Shown here one piece after another: positions 11,540 to 59,291 of a stretch of DNA of 64,000 bases. The stretch is taken from positions 14,113,739-14,177,738 of the forward strand of contig CM051002.1 of the NCBI GenBank assembly GCA_027704905.1, written 5' to 3'. Origin of the DNA: Muraenolepis orangiensis (lineage: Eukaryota > Chordata > Actinopteri > Gadiformes > Muraenolepididae). The translations under genes were made by a program, and so were the position numbers. The notes below the pieces were generated by a model. It searched no databases. It saw only the letters and a program-made list of their open reading frames with translations, and was not told the origin of the DNA. Within the stretch, counting starts at the first letter, position 1. Each line of letters opens with the position of its first letter.

Positions 11540-12480
11540 CGCTTCACCACTGGTGTGGTGGTTGCTGTTTTAACCTGTGGGCCTTGATTAACAAGGACCC
11601 ACAGCTGTGCAGCCTCACCAGCCATAGTAATCAGTCTAACTCAGGCCAGGTGAGGCTGCTTGAACCAGCCACCATCCACACACACACCCCACATACCCGC
11701 CAATGCCAAATTGAGGCTGGGGATAATCCCTAGCCAAAACCTCCTCCTCCAAAAATAAACCTTAACCGGACTCTACATGATTTACAAGTTAAAAAAAACA
11801 CAACCCCAATGTCCGTACACCACCCCAGGGGGACCCGCCAACCCCCCTTTCCCCGCCTTAGACCGAGGCCTGGGCTGCTGTCTTGACTGTTGGTGGGTTT
11901 CTCTGGACTAGCAGTTGCTGGGTTGTGTGGATGGGCTGGGAGACTAGACAGCTAGGCCACGGTGGTAGCTCCTTCAAGAGCCCTCCAATAGCCCCTGGTA
12001 AGGTTACCGTCCACCAGGGCAACAAGGCATCTTCCCCCCCCCACCTCCTACCTGGAGCATGGGGCCTTGGGCTGCTGCGCTGGGTGGTGGGGAGTTGCTG
12101 CAGGACCTGGGCTGTTGCGGGCTGGCTCCAGGAGTGGCTTGCAGACGATTGCTCCTAGCTGTTGCTGCGACACCACCCCTGTCCTCTGCTGGGCCCCACC
12201 AGTGGCCGTCGCTGCCGGCGGGGAAAGGGTTGGTGCTGGGAGGTGGCTGTGCCTTATCCTGGTCGGCGACGTCCCGTTTCAGGCCCCAGTGTAGCAGAGG
12301 ACGCTGCCACCAGCCATTAACATGGCTACCTGAGGGCTCCTCCAGAAGACAAGGACACAGGGTGATGAGGAATCCGGTCTCGTTTTGATGCTAGAGCTCT
12401 TCCTCATGTGGGTGTGGTGGTGGCTGTCTTTTTCAAGGCTGCTTGAACCAGCCACCAGCCACACACTCCACAAGTGTGTT
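11540..12480. repeat. Dispersed stem-loop repeat, copies 3 and 4, with GC-rich spacer
   Basis: 11540-11720 carries the TGTGGTGGTTGCTGTTTTAA to GCAGCCTCACCAGCC part of the repeat seen at 2835-2925. 12290-12480 carries the GACGCTGCCACCAGCCATT to GCTAGAGCTCTTCCTC part. Between them lies GC-rich sequence with no supported gene. The open frames at 11883-12388 are rich in Gly, Trp and Ala, overlap one another and lack domains. This may be one longer composite element. Confidence 0.5.
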
Positions 12481-12482
12481 GT

Positions 12483-12660
12483 TTATACTATATAGTGTTG
12501 TTTATAGTATAGTATTGTAGTATAATATAGTATTGCATAGTTTAGTATAGTATAGTATTGTATAGTATAGGAAATGTATACTACAGTAGTGAGAAGGCGT
12601 TCCATTGTAAGTATTGCAAATAAAAATTCTAAACATCTTGAATCTTGAATGTTCTTCATA
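12483..12660 (+). repeat. LINE 3'-end relic (TATAGT-rich)
   Basis: A TATAGTATTG-rich stretch is followed by GGCGTTCCATTGTA and a (CTTGAAT)-like end. The same order (TATAGT block, a CATTCCATTGTA-like motif, short tail) recurs near 27940-28170, 37360-37440 and, inverted, 58430-58680. I read these as 3' ends of one LINE family. Confidence 0.45.
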
Positions 12661-14740
12661 TATTTAGGGATTTTAGTGTTTACATTATAATAGTAAATAT
12701 TCTCAGGTGTATTTGTATTCATTATAAAACCTTCAGCTATATCTTAATTATGAAGTCTTCATTTAGTTATCATAGAGCTATGTAGTAATCATATAATTAG
12801 GGATAGATGAATTTAATGTAGGCCTGGTGGGCATTTTATTGAAGTATAACATAACCATGCTAATGCCTAACATTATAATTACATTTTTGTGGAAATTAAA
12901 ATTGCTACACAGCCTAATGCATGGGTTCTTGATAAGGTTAAATTAAAAGCATTACCAAAAAAGGTGTCTGCAAATCTATTGAGCTTGCATAAGTGTTAGT
13001 GGTAATTGCATGCATGATTCATGCACTGGTTTTGATTAATTTAGTTATTTGTCACACCAGCATGAGTTTACCATAGATTTGCATATGTTTCCTATTCCTG
13101 GAAGTAACAATGCTTTATATATGGTGCAATAGGCTTCTATTTCTGCATGTTATTCACTTGTAGAAATAGAGGGAGAAAAGTTTATTTATGGTCATTTCTT
13201 AATTGTTCTTAGTAATGTGTTATTAAGGAGAATAACTTAAGTGGACCAACTAGGATAGAGGTAAAGAGTTATACATCTGAGCACCCAATTGAATCAGGAT
13301 TCCCCCCCAGTAAACGGATATTTGATCAAGTTGTTTCAAACTAATTGATTAGGAACCCAACTAATTGCTTATTAGTCATTTTCATTTTGTATCCAAAGCG
13401 AGCTGAGATACCACCATATAGAGTTTCAAACTCATTTATTTGGAAGCCAACTAATGCTTGTTAGTCATTTAGTAATTCCGGTATGTCAGCCTCGACATTA
13501 TCCTGCACCCTCTGCTCAGGACCCTGGTTTTATTAATTCATGGTTGCAGTGACATAAATACATATCTCATACATACATGGCAAACATACATTCATTGATT
13601 AAATAATCGGACTGCGCAGTGTGTAGAGTTGAGTTCCCAGTTGATGTGTGTTAGCCTTGAACTTGAGCAATTCACACATAATATGGTTGTTTATGGCCTT
13701 CATAAATATAACATACTAATATTATTTCAAAACGTAGATAAAGGCAAGATAAAGGCACATATCAATTACACAAAAGGCCTTATTGCAAGTGTGATGTCGT
13801 GTTTAGGCCTATTATTATCATTATTATTATTATTATTATTATTACTATTATTACTATTATTATTATTATTATTATTATTATTTAGTTTCACCGCTAGATG
13901 GCAGAGTAGTCCTTTCCTTGTTGTTGGTATTTTTCTAACTAGGTCATGATGCAGACGTTTGATAAATTGCTCTACATTTGAAGTATACATAAACTGTTAA
14001 TCTACGCTCTATTATATATGTATATAAAAAAGACACATTTTCAGTTATTCATATAATGTCCTGTCAGTATTAATTCCTATTAAAATAACAATTATCTTTG
14101 GAGAAAAGTGTTCAAATTAAGGAGACGTGACATACACGTTAGAGAAAAACAAGCATGGGAAAAAGTAGAAAGCAAATGCAAATGCATAGACAAGAAGTTT
14201 TATTTCATTCCCTGCAGTCATATGTCTCTGTGGGTACAAATCTTCTTGCATGTTGATCAATATCCCATGATGCACTGCATCCATACATTTGAGCTCAAAA
14301 CAGCTTTTACAAAAAAGGATATACAATATATATGTATATTTATATTTATATATATAATATACACGTGTTGCTTTATGCATTGGATGTGTTTAAACGGGTC
14401 AAATAAACGTCTTTAAAATAAATAAAAAACACAGCCAAGTGAAAACAAATCCCCCAGGTAAGGTTTTAACGTAAGTTTTACTAGAAAACAAAGTCATTGA
14501 CATCAACTAACTAACTATATAACTATATAACTATCTTACATGTAACACAAAGCCCTTCACGCACACATTTTGCATATCTTTCACAATTTCAATCACGGGA
14601 ATCCCCGAGTCATCGCCCTCCATATATATATTTTCTTCAGTGTACGATAAAAGCGATGGTGGCCCGACTCCGAGACTAGGCCGATGAGGTGAGCAGTGCA
14701 AAACTGAACCAAACCACCAAGGACTGGGGTGGCTCTCTCC
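12661..14740. other. AT-rich non-coding interval with (TTA)n
   Basis: No gene is seen. A TTA trinucleotide microsatellite lies at about 13808-13881. The rest is AT-rich unique-looking sequence. Confidence 0.6.
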
Positions 14741-14744
14741 TCGA

Positions 14745-15377
14745 CGGGTACCGTAACAGGTACGGTAACGGGTACCGTAACAGGTACGGTAACGGGTACC
14801 GTAACGGGTACCGTAACATGTACCGTAACGGGTACCGTAACGGGTACCGTAACATGTACCGTAACGGGTACGGTAACGGGTACCATAACGGGTACGGTAA
14901 CGGGTACCGTAACGGGTACGGTAACGGGTACCGTAACAGGTACCGTAACGGGTACGGTAACGGGTACGTAACGGGTACGGTAACGGGTACGGTAACATGT
15001 ACCGTAACGGGTACGGTAACAGGTACGGTAACAGGTACGGTAACGGGTACCGTAACATGTACGGTAACGGGTACGGTAACGGTACGGTAACGGGTACGGT
15101 AACGGGTACCGTAACATGTACCGTAACGGGTACGGTAACGGGTACCGTAACATGTACGGTAACGGGTACGGTAACGGGTACGGTAACGGGTACCGTAACA
15201 TGTACGGTAACGGCTACGGTAACGGGTACGGTAACGGGTACGGTAACAGGTACTTAACGGGTACCGTAACAGGTACGTAACGGGTACGGTAACGGGTACG
15301 GTAACAGGTACACATAACGGGTACCGTAACGGGTACCGTAACAGGTACGGTAACGGGTACCGTAACGGGTACGGTAC
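14745..15377. repeat. 12-bp CpG-rich satellite, about 52 units
   Basis: Tandem units follow GGTACSGTAACR (S is C or G). Most units contain the palindrome GTAC, and many contain GGTACC. Each unit carries up to two CpG dinucleotides, so the 630-bp array is far more CpG-dense than its surroundings. Because 12 is a multiple of 3, several frames stay open on both strands (Val-Thr-Gly-Thr, Tyr-Arg-Asn-Gly and others). These are repeat artefacts. A few units are shortened by 1-3 bases near 14968, 15079 and 15255-15285. Confidence 0.97.
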
Positions 15378-15379
15378 AT

Positions 15380-16185
15380 CGTGAGCGTCGTCATCGCGTG
15401 TCTCGATCGCTGTTGGCCACTAACAATCGTACAGCCTCATTTGTTCTGATTGAATGGTGTTATCCTAACTACAGGTCTAAAGCACAGGCTGACCCTACCT
15501 ACAGTGTCACGAGGATAACGCCATATAAGCCTTTATATCACAGAGGTGAAACAGTACGGGGGAGGGAGGGGGAAACAGGCGCATCTCGTGGTTTTAATCA
15601 CCCCTGAGGTACACCGGTTGTGGCCCACACCACACGGTTCCTACTCCTCCTCTGTGGTGATGGCTGTACACCTCGCACCCCTTTCCACTGGCAATTTTAA
15701 ATCAGTTTAATAATTTAGTTTAGTTTTTAAATCATTTATATTTGTTGGTGTGTAAAGAGTGACGTGAGGATTGCTAAACAATTTGGTTGTTACTTGGTAC
15801 AATGGGAATAAAGGCATTCCGATTCTGATTCTGACCCACTGTTGTCTCGAGACCGGATGAAAGATGGTGGCTGGAAAGAACGCTATTGCTGCAACATAAA
15901 TCCTCAACTACCACAGAGTTTACGAGAAGAAACCGAAAAAGGTGTTAACTAACACAGTACAAGACTCGGGTATTTGCGTGGGAAAGGGGGGGGGGGAGCG
16001 TGCCCGTCGCAATCGACGCAGAGGTTTTTAAAAGGGGGTCCAGGCCGTACGCCGTCTTATCCCTTTAGTTTTTTTGTTTTTCTTTGAGTATCAACAACAT
16101 TACTTCGGGTATTACTCACTTCACATTATATAGTTCAGAATTACAGTATTACATCATTTTTCAGTCAATACAACAGCGTAATAAG

Positions 16186-16258
<73 letters not shown>

Positions 16259-17070
16259 CGCGTGTGTGTGTGTGTGTCTTAATAATAACCGATCGTCGTT
16301 CATGTAAACATATCAATTCAACCAGGTCATGCAAACGGTAGACCAAAACGGAGAAAATAAACCAACTCAGTTTCACGGGTTCCACGAGAGAGGTGCGCTG
16401 TACAGGCCACAAAGCTCAGACTAAGATCCCTTGGAAGGCCTTAAGAGCCGGTGGACCAGAGGACCCCAGTATCAGAAGAGGGGGGGTCTCTCCGTGGCCT
16501 AGTCCTCTGGCCACCGTCACTCTCATCTCTTGCACTCATCTTCAGCAGGTCCACTTAGGATCTTAGTTTGAGCCTCTGCCAGACGAATGTTAAAAAATAC
16601 ATATATATCCATTTTGATGCTCCTAAATGTTGCTATCCCTTTACCCCCTTGAATACTGAAGCATGCAGAACCAATGTCTCCCAGAGAGCATGGTTTTTTT
16701 TCAACTTTCCAAAAACAACGTCGCACAGGTTTCAAACTACAATAGGTTGAATGGATTCATGGCATAAATACTCGATTATAATAACACAAAGGACAACAGA
16801 AGTGAATAAAAAGGGGCGTGTGCCGTTAACTGAATCCGACATAGCCGTCATGCATCTAAAACGGACTGTTTGAGTGTGTTTGAGTCAGTTTGGAGGATAC
16901 GGTGGGGGCGGTTAGAACCCAGCAAGGGGCAGTTGTTTCATATGACTCTGATTACTCGGGGCCCACTCGTCTCCGTCTGTCCGGTCAGGTTCTGAGTCGA
17001 GCGTCCGTGTCAGCAGGGGTCCGTAAACAACATGAATAACGGTGGACGGAATACGTACGGGACGTCTAAC
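15380..17070. other. Non-coding interval with LINE tail and TG microsatellite
   Basis: No gene is seen. About 15690-15835 looks like another LINE 3' end (GGCATTCCGATTCTGATTCTG at its tail). A TG run with a CG core lies at about 16189-16277. Two short minus-strand frames (16523-16735, 15707-15907) have no recognisable domain. Confidence 0.5.
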
Positions 17071-17074
17071 GTGT

Positions 17075-17452
17075 GTGTAATCGTGAGTGTCCCGGGGAAA
17101 CGGGTTTCAAACTCACCACCTCCGGCATGAGAGGAGACGCTCTAACGTGAGAAGCTGAAAACCCACTGGATCTAAAGCTTCATCATTAGAACGTCTTTCA
17201 GGTGTGGGGGAGTGAGGTTTACTTACACCGCACAGCGCCACCTGCTGGCGTCCGTTACACTCACCCCCCCCCCCCAAACCTCACTCTCATCCGGTTCACG
17301 GCACTAACGTAACCGTGAGTGTCCCGCACGGGTCTCGAACTCACGGTTCCCGGCATGAGAGGCGATAACGTGAGAAGCTGAAAACCCACGGGTTCTAAAG
17401 CTTCCTCGCTAGAATGTCTTTCAGGTGTGAGGTTAACTGGCGTCTGTTACAT
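17075..17452 (-). repeat. Two tandem tRNA-derived SINE-like copies
   Basis: Copy a is about 17075-17262 and copy b about 17310-17452. Read on the minus strand each has a tRNA-like head. In copy b it includes ATGCCGGGAACCGTGAGTT followed by TCGAGACCC, close to a polymerase III B box. The other end carries GACGCCAGCAGGTGGCGCTG (fullest in copy a). A third copy sits at 27309-27485 inside a hAT element. Confidence 0.65.
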
Positions 17453-17878
17453 GTGGATGAAAGAAAAACTGGCAAAACCGCCATGTCAGCGGTGGCTGTT
17501 TAGACCAGCTGAGAGATGACTTCTCAGGGTCAATGTTAGGACGGAACCCACGGACATGACAAACTCAGTTGTGTGTTTTTTTAACTCCCACCATGGGACA
17601 CCATCTGTGCACTTTAAAACGACTTGTTAGCATTGGTTTGCGACAGAGACTTATTGACGCCATTTTGCGTGGCGAGGACGTTATGAGCGCTTAGCACACA
17701 CTTTAGTGGAGTTGAGCTGCTGGGTTGTGACACAGGGTGCGGGGGGGGGGGGGGGGGGGGAAGGGGGTAGGAGGGACATTATCTTGGCAATGGACGTTGC
17801 CTGATGCCTCACTTCCATCCCCGTGTGGGCAGCGGGGGCGTGTTGGAGATGGGGGGGAGGGGGGAGGGGGAGGGGTGC

Positions 17879-33983
<16,105 letters not shown>

Positions 33984-34020
33984 CCTATATTGTCGATGTT
34001 CTGCCACCCCAGGACTACAG

Positions 34021-35415
34021 AGAGGGAGAGAGAGAATGAGAGAGGAATCCAAACCGTCAACCCTTTGTGTTTGTATCGTGTCCATGAGTGAGTATATACA
34101 AACCAAACCAAAAAGTGTACGTGATGAAACTGGTAACCAAACAACTATGGATGGCGGGGGGGGGGGGGGGGAGTGCGATGTTGACCTTTAATGGTAAGGC
34201 CTACTTTAAACATGACATGTTTTCCCGATGACATAAACAAAAACTCACTCACATGGGTTAAAGGTGCAATTATTTCAGCATGTCAACATGTTTTGGATGA
34301 ATAGGCCGAGCTGAACAACGTGGCAGGTTGAAACATCTGCTCTTTTGCCCACGAGGAAGTTTAAACAGAAGATGCACCTATTTGTACCGTGGTTCTCAAT
34401 CCCTCACTGGGGATCCGTTTCGTGAACCGATTCATATTCAAGTAGGCTATGCAGTCTCATCTGATTTGTATACGTTACAATTACAATATGGTCAGCCAAC
34501 ATTATGAGCCAGTAGAGAAAGAAAAAATATGAAGATTTTGGAATAGCCGATATAAATTCGCACATTGCACCCAGTCAGTGCAATGCGCGATGCCCGAGAG
34601 GTTGTGCATAGCGTGCAGGGGGGGGATGCAGTCGCCACCACCTCTAGTTTAAAAAAAAAAAAGGCAAGCATGCAGAATGAAGGACTCCTCCGTATGCAAA
34701 GCAACCGGTGAATAGATATATATATATATGGAAAAAATAATACAAAAGATAGGTCTAAAACATACCTCTATGACGATCTGTCAAACGTTTGGGTCCGCTT
34801 CCCGTCTCTGCGTTGCGGTGCTGGTGGGGGTCGGTGTGCTAGTGAGTGGTGGTGCGCTAGTGGACGAGCACTGGATAGGTGTACAGATTTTTTTTTTTTT
34901 GACGTCAGGAAAATCGTACGACCACAAGCTTATAGCGCAATCTCAAACAACAGCAGCCCCGAATCACGCTGCCTCCACCAAGTCACCGTCACCAATTCAT
35001 CAGTCAAGTCACTTTAACTGCATGGTTCCATTGGGCTGCATAGTTGCGCGTCTTTGGAAAAGGGAGTCTGCTATAGTATAGGCCAACGTTTATTGTCGAC
35101 ACTATACGAGGCGGCATCGTCTATTATGTAACTCAGATCACTCGATCGTCCAGCACTCTTCTAATAATATATAATCACGAATATAATAATAATCACGTTT
35201 TATACGGTGTTAATGCTTATTTGTTTTGCAAGGTGCACTGTCTGACTATCTCTATTGATCTATCTAATTATCTTTATATTTATCTAGATATATAATTAAC
35301 ATGACGATACTTTTTAGATTCAATTATCGTATTCACCAATTAATGTGAAGACATCAGTAACCTAAGTAACACATGTTAAAGCACATTTTAATTGCTTGTT
35401 TCCTTAACTTGGATA
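34021..35415. other. Interval between camk1 and the LINE remnants
   Basis: Should hold the camk1 promoter and a non-coding first exon on the minus strand, but I cannot place them. A G run lies at 34157-34171, an A run near 34651 and a T run near 34890. 35100-35350 is AT-rich and plain. Confidence 0.4.
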
Positions 35416-35419
35416 CATT

Positions 35420-36530
35420 TAATTTGTGAATAAGAACAAGAGGTTATGGTAGACTTCTTCGCAAGTAAGTCAGCCTCGTCCAGCACTGCCCAATAATCAT
35501 GAATTCCAATCTGAGGTCCGCAGAACCATTCAGGAGTTCCATCCTGTGTCTTCAAGACCTGTGCTGACCAGCTTGCTCCTGTGTTCACGGACATCTACAA
35601 CGCATCACTGCAACAGTCTGTCGTCCCAGCCTTCTTCAGAGACAACCATTGTGCCGTTACCCAAAAAGACCAAGGCAACAAGCCTCAATGATTATCGTCC
35701 GGTTGTTCTAACACCCATAGCCATTAAGTGCCTGGAGAACCTTGTCTTGTCGCATTAACTTTTCCATCCCCATTAACTTTTCCATCGAGTCCCTAGACCC
35801 ACTTCAATTTGCATACAGACCAAACAGGTCTGTAGACCACGCCATCTCCCTGGCACTACACACGGCCCTGGAGCACCTAGACAGGATAACACCTACGTCA
35901 GACTGCTGTTCATTGACTACAGCTCGGCGTTCAACACCATCGTTCCAATCGCTCCAAGCTGGTCCTCAAACCTGAAACTGAGGGACCTAGGTCTGGGCAC
36001 CCCCCATCTGTCTCTGGATTATGGACTTCCTGACGGGCAGGCATGTGTACACACATGACTGTACTGCCACGCACAGCAACAATCGGATTATCAAGTTTGT
36101 AGACGACACCACAGTCATCGACCTGATAAGCGAGGACGACGAAACAGAGTACAGAGATGAGGTAGTCCGGCTGACACGATGGTGCGAGGACAACAGACTT
36201 GCATTGAATGTCAGCAAAACTAAGGAGCTCATCTTGGACTTTCAGGAGCCATCGGTGCACCCAATCCACCATCAGCCTGGATGGGATGAAGGTGGAAATC
36301 GTCAGCTGCTTCCGTTTCCTAGGGCTACAGATTTCCAACGACCTTGCGTGCACCCACAACACGGAGGTCATGCTGCAGAGGGCACACCTCTTCAAGCATG
36401 ACCTCTACATACAGCGCCTCTATGCCCTGTAGTGCCTCAAGAAAAGCGGAATAGGCCAACGGTGGCTAGTGAACTTTCACCGTGGCACTGTAAGAGTCCT
36501 GACGAGTGGTGTCACTGTGTGCATAACATA
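35420..36530 (+). pseudogene. LINE reverse-transcriptase fragment
   Basis: Broken reading frames carry non-LTR reverse-transcriptase motifs in order: NDYRPVVLTPIAIKCLENL, LDPLQFAYRPNRSVDHAIS, then (frameshifted) IDYSSAFNTI, MDFLTGRH, KFVDDTTVI (the catalytic YxDD-like motif, here VDD) and LNVSKTKELILDF. Between MDFLTGRH and THDCTATHS the expected GVPQG stretch is missing, so there is an internal deletion. At least three frame changes are needed. The order and the YRPVVLTPIA wording fit the CR1/L2/Rex1 group of fish LINEs. It is inactive. Confidence 0.85.
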
Positions 36531-36534
36531 ACAT

Positions 36535-37166
36535 AAATGCTCGCTAAAAGTTCAAGACTCTGGTGCTGACCTTTAGGGCAGTCAATGGAACTGCCCCAGC
36601 CTACCTCCAGGCGTTGGTCAAGCCCTACATCCCAGCCAGAGCGCTCCGCTCAACTTCTGCCAGGCGACTTGTTCGACCTTCACTGATGACAACCAAGCAT
36701 CGCTCGTCCAAGACCCAGCTCTTCACGGCTCTGGCGCCACAGTGGTGGAATGAACTCCCGTCTCATGTCAGGACGGCAGAGTCCCTCGCCAGCTTCCGCA
36801 AGAGACTCAAGACCCACCTGTTCAGAGTCCACCTGGACTCTCCATGAACCCTCCTTCTCCTTTGTGAACCCCTAACTTGCTTAAGTTAATTAATTAACAT
36901 TAATAGCTCTTAGCATGTTGGATATTCTAGCAAGTGTATATCCTTAATGTTGATAACACGCTCTTATCACAGCTACTTAAGCAGGTGACCTGGCAGTACG
37001 AAATTGTGTTATTCATCTTGTTAATATGAATGCTTGTGAACTGCTCTATTTTTATGTTTGCGTACCTCAGTGTTATGCTATTGTCTGCTTCAACAAATGT
37101 ACACCTTGTAAGTCGCTTTGGATAAACGCGTCTGCCAAATGCCCTAAATGTAAATGTAAATGTAAT
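36535..37166 (+). repeat. L2-like LINE 3' end with C-terminal ORF2 piece and tail
   Basis: An open frame (36563-36847) encodes the usual C-terminal end of L2-type ORF2: LTFRAVNGTAPAYLQALV, then LAPQWWNELPSHVR and SFRKRLKTHLF. A 3'UTR follows, ending in GTCGCTTTGGATAAACGCGT at 37112 and (TAAATG)n. It begins right where the reverse-transcriptase remnant stops. The tail matches the short retroposons at 3590, 32160 and 47685, so this LINE family is their likely source or partner. Confidence 0.8.
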
Positions 37167-37470
37167 AACATTGTCATTAACATTACACTATCATACTTTG
37201 CTGGACTTTCTGGACTTATTAGAGTTACTGAACTGTTCTGCACTGTACTGCACTATATTCATGATGCTGCTGCACTACTGGCACTTTAAAATGCTTTTAA
37301 ATGTGTTCTGCACAATTCTACACATGCACATATCATCCTTCAGTCACTTTTATGTTCAATTATTATTGTCTATAGTATTTTTTATAATATTGTGTTTTAG
37401 TAATTCATACTGCGGGAGGGAATGGGGTACAATTCCATTGATTATCCAATAATCATGAATGTCATTATTT
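37167..37470 (+). repeat. LINE 3'UTR remnant
   Basis: Contains CACTACTGGCACTTTAAAA, a TATAGTA-rich stretch, CATACTGCGGGAGGGAATGG and GGTACAATTCCATTGATTA. These match the relics at 27880-28170 and 39950-40110. It may be the 3' end of the element whose reverse transcriptase lies at 35420-36530, separated from it by the L2-like insertion. Confidence 0.5.
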
Positions 37471-37489
37471 CCATAGTGATGCAGTACCA

Positions 37490-37613
37490 CATCTGTACTG
37501 ACGATGGCGCTGCGTAACCCTTTAGACTGGCTCGCTGCCCCAAAGACAACACCAACCCAACTTCCGGACAGGAGTTTTCAAATCAAGCTAGCTAGTTTAG
37601 CATTCTGACTCAG
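37490..37613 (+). promoter_or_regulatory. Probable pbrm1 promoter/first non-coding exon
   Basis: ACTTCCGG (37560-37567), the exact complement of the ETS core CCGGAAGT, lies in the sequence expected to hold the pbrm1 start site. CTGACTCAG/GTAATA at 37611-37616 is a plausible donor for a non-coding exon 1. A possible acceptor (GCTTGCAG) ends at 37942, before the ATG. No TATA box is evident. This is inference from position and motifs. Confidence 0.4.
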
Positions 37614-37976
37614 GTAATATAGCGGAAATTGGTAAATATCAGGTAAGAATTCTTATTGCGTGACATTATTTTGTTCATTTATTTTACCACCACTCTGTTT
37701 TATATACTGGTGATTTTGTAAGAGAAAAGGAACAATGCAGAGAAGATAAAACTATTGTGAGGCGCTAGTATATTCTTTGTTCCACTAGCCATGCTATCGC
37801 CAATGTTAGCGTTGCCATTAATGCATTTAAGTTGAGACTTCAATTGAATCGTGTATGCAATTAACACTTGTATTAGTACTTTCATCTTCCCGTGTTCAAC
37901 GAGATCCGCATTAAGAGTTCCCCTCGTACAATGCAGCTTGCAGGTTAGCTTGTTGGTAAACAAGCCAGCTGTTTCA

Positions 37977-51873
<13,897 letters not shown>

Positions 51874-52130
51874 AAACACTGAGACCACTTGTTAACCTGC
51901 TTCTACACTGTTCTTATTACAACACAGACTCTAGCGCCAATAACAATAGACCATAGGAGCAATATTTTATGGATTATTCAATCATGAATTTTTATATTTA
52001 TTAGCAGAATAAGCTTGATGTAGTAGTGCGTGTGTGCTTTTTCAATTATTTTTTAAAACTTGGAGATTTTTGTTTTCAAAACATGTTTTGGTTTATGGAC
52101 ACTGACAAAATAAACGTGTTTAACAGCCTT
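51874..52130 (+). terminator. pbrm1 3'UTR and poly(A) signal
   Basis: AATAAA at 52109-52114, 236 nt after the stop codon. No other signal is nearer, so the pbrm1 transcript probably ends at about 52130. Confidence 0.7.
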
Positions 52131-53739
52131 TGGCTTGTCTCTTGTGCTGGAAACATGTCATCCCTGTGTTATGAACTGAAGTCATTATTTCGGATCTACT
52201 TCCTTTTGTTCGATGTCACTTCCTGGGTAGGGAATCAGGACCGGGCCATTCTCTTTAGTGTTTGCCTTGTCTGCCTTCCTTCCACAACACCACGGCCATA
52301 ATTGACTACACAAATCGTACAAATCATTTCGTGGAAACCGGACCAAACAAACGCGAACTGTGCGCCAGCAACACAGCCTATGGATTAACCAAGAGTTCGA
52401 CGAGAAAGAAATTGCGAGGTCAGGTTTGTTTTGAGGCAGGTGTACCGAGACTCGAGTTTAGCTAGCAGCATACACACACACACATCAGTCCCCCAATAAG
52501 CGTGGTTTACAATGATACATGCGATCAATTAAACTTTTAGGCAGCCTGTTGACAGCAGTCCGTGCAGTATTGTCAACGTTATGCATGTGACTTAGTTGAC
52601 AAGCACTGATTCCTCCTCCAGAGAGCTTGCAGACTGGCTGAGTGTGTGTGTGCAGATGCTCCTAGGTTAGCCACCCGGCGGCCTTAGCTCCACTAATACA
52701 GTTACCGGTGGACCGTGGCTTTAGTCATCTTAGAACATTCGTTAATTGTCATTTGGATCAATTGACATGTGAGTTCACCATCCCACACGAGTGTGTTCTT
52801 GTTACTGGCGTGGGCCGTCTGTGCGAGATTAGCCCGTTTGGAATGCTAGCTAGTGTTAACACCGGTAAGGCGTTGAATAAACAACCCACCTACTGCCGTG
52901 GACATGGGCTGGGGGTAGTGGTGTGCCTTTTTTTATTTTTTATTCACTAACACACCGATTTTCTTTTAGTTTTGGGTTGACTTGCGATGTGCCTGCTTCA
53001 TTAGTCTGCACCGCGTTTACTAATCTATACCGTGTACCCGTGGCTAGCTAGCGTTTATGCTAACGTTGCTTGTTTGACATGAATGTCCCCCTCAAGTCCA
53101 TGGGTCTGCACAGAGAAGTTGTTTTATTCTCTCTACAGCGTCGTGCTCTCCTTTCATTACTCCTGTTTCAGAATGTGTCTTTAAATATGGATTCCCAATG
53201 GCGTTCAAAGATGGAGCAGAGCAGCACGGGTTATTAGGACGAGCTCCAATATGGAAGTGACAGTGGACACTCCAAATACTGTCAGTTCTATATAGATCTC
53301 ATACAACTGTAGCTTTAATGCAACTACACGTATAAGTGCACTTTAACCCACGTGAACATTGCTGAATGTTTACAATTGCTGCATCGATGTAGTCATCATA
53401 TTCGCATATTGCCACACCTTATATTCTACTCGTGCATTTCACTAAACACATGGTTCTAACTAAAACATTAACATATTCTTCATCCCTTACTTGAGAACGA
53501 CAGTTGAATAACATGCATTTTAAACGTTGATAGCGTCATATAAGCGTCACAGTGGCTACTGTCTGAACTGACAAACGGTTCTTGTATTCTAATGACTGTG
53601 TGTGTGTGTGTGTGTGTGTTTTTCTGTGTGCAGAGCCTTGCAGTAAGAGCTGCATGACCCACAACACATTTCAACATTCTACCCGTCACGCCACTCCAAA
53701 AGCTCTTCCTTTGAATTGAGACCCAGACCACAAGTGAGG
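52131..53739 (+). promoter_or_regulatory. stau1 upstream region and 5'UTR
   Basis: The 1.6 kb between the pbrm1 end and the stau1 ATG must contain the stau1 start site. I cannot place the first exon. A TG tract (about 53596-53619) followed by TTTTTCTGTGTGCAG forms an acceptor at 53632, so the start-codon exon carries 107 nt of 5'UTR from 53633. No TATA box is obvious. Confidence 0.5.

Positions 53740-59291
<5,552 letters not shown>

Noticed and set aside
11883..12388. GC-rich overlapping frames that might be a gene
   Set aside because: Three overlapping frames of low-complexity Gly/Ala/Trp/Leu, set between copies of a dispersed repeat.
14531..15257. Open frames of 80-202 codons over the 12-bp satellite
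   Set aside because: The unit length is a multiple of 3 and lacks stops; frames overlap on both strands and encode only the repeat.
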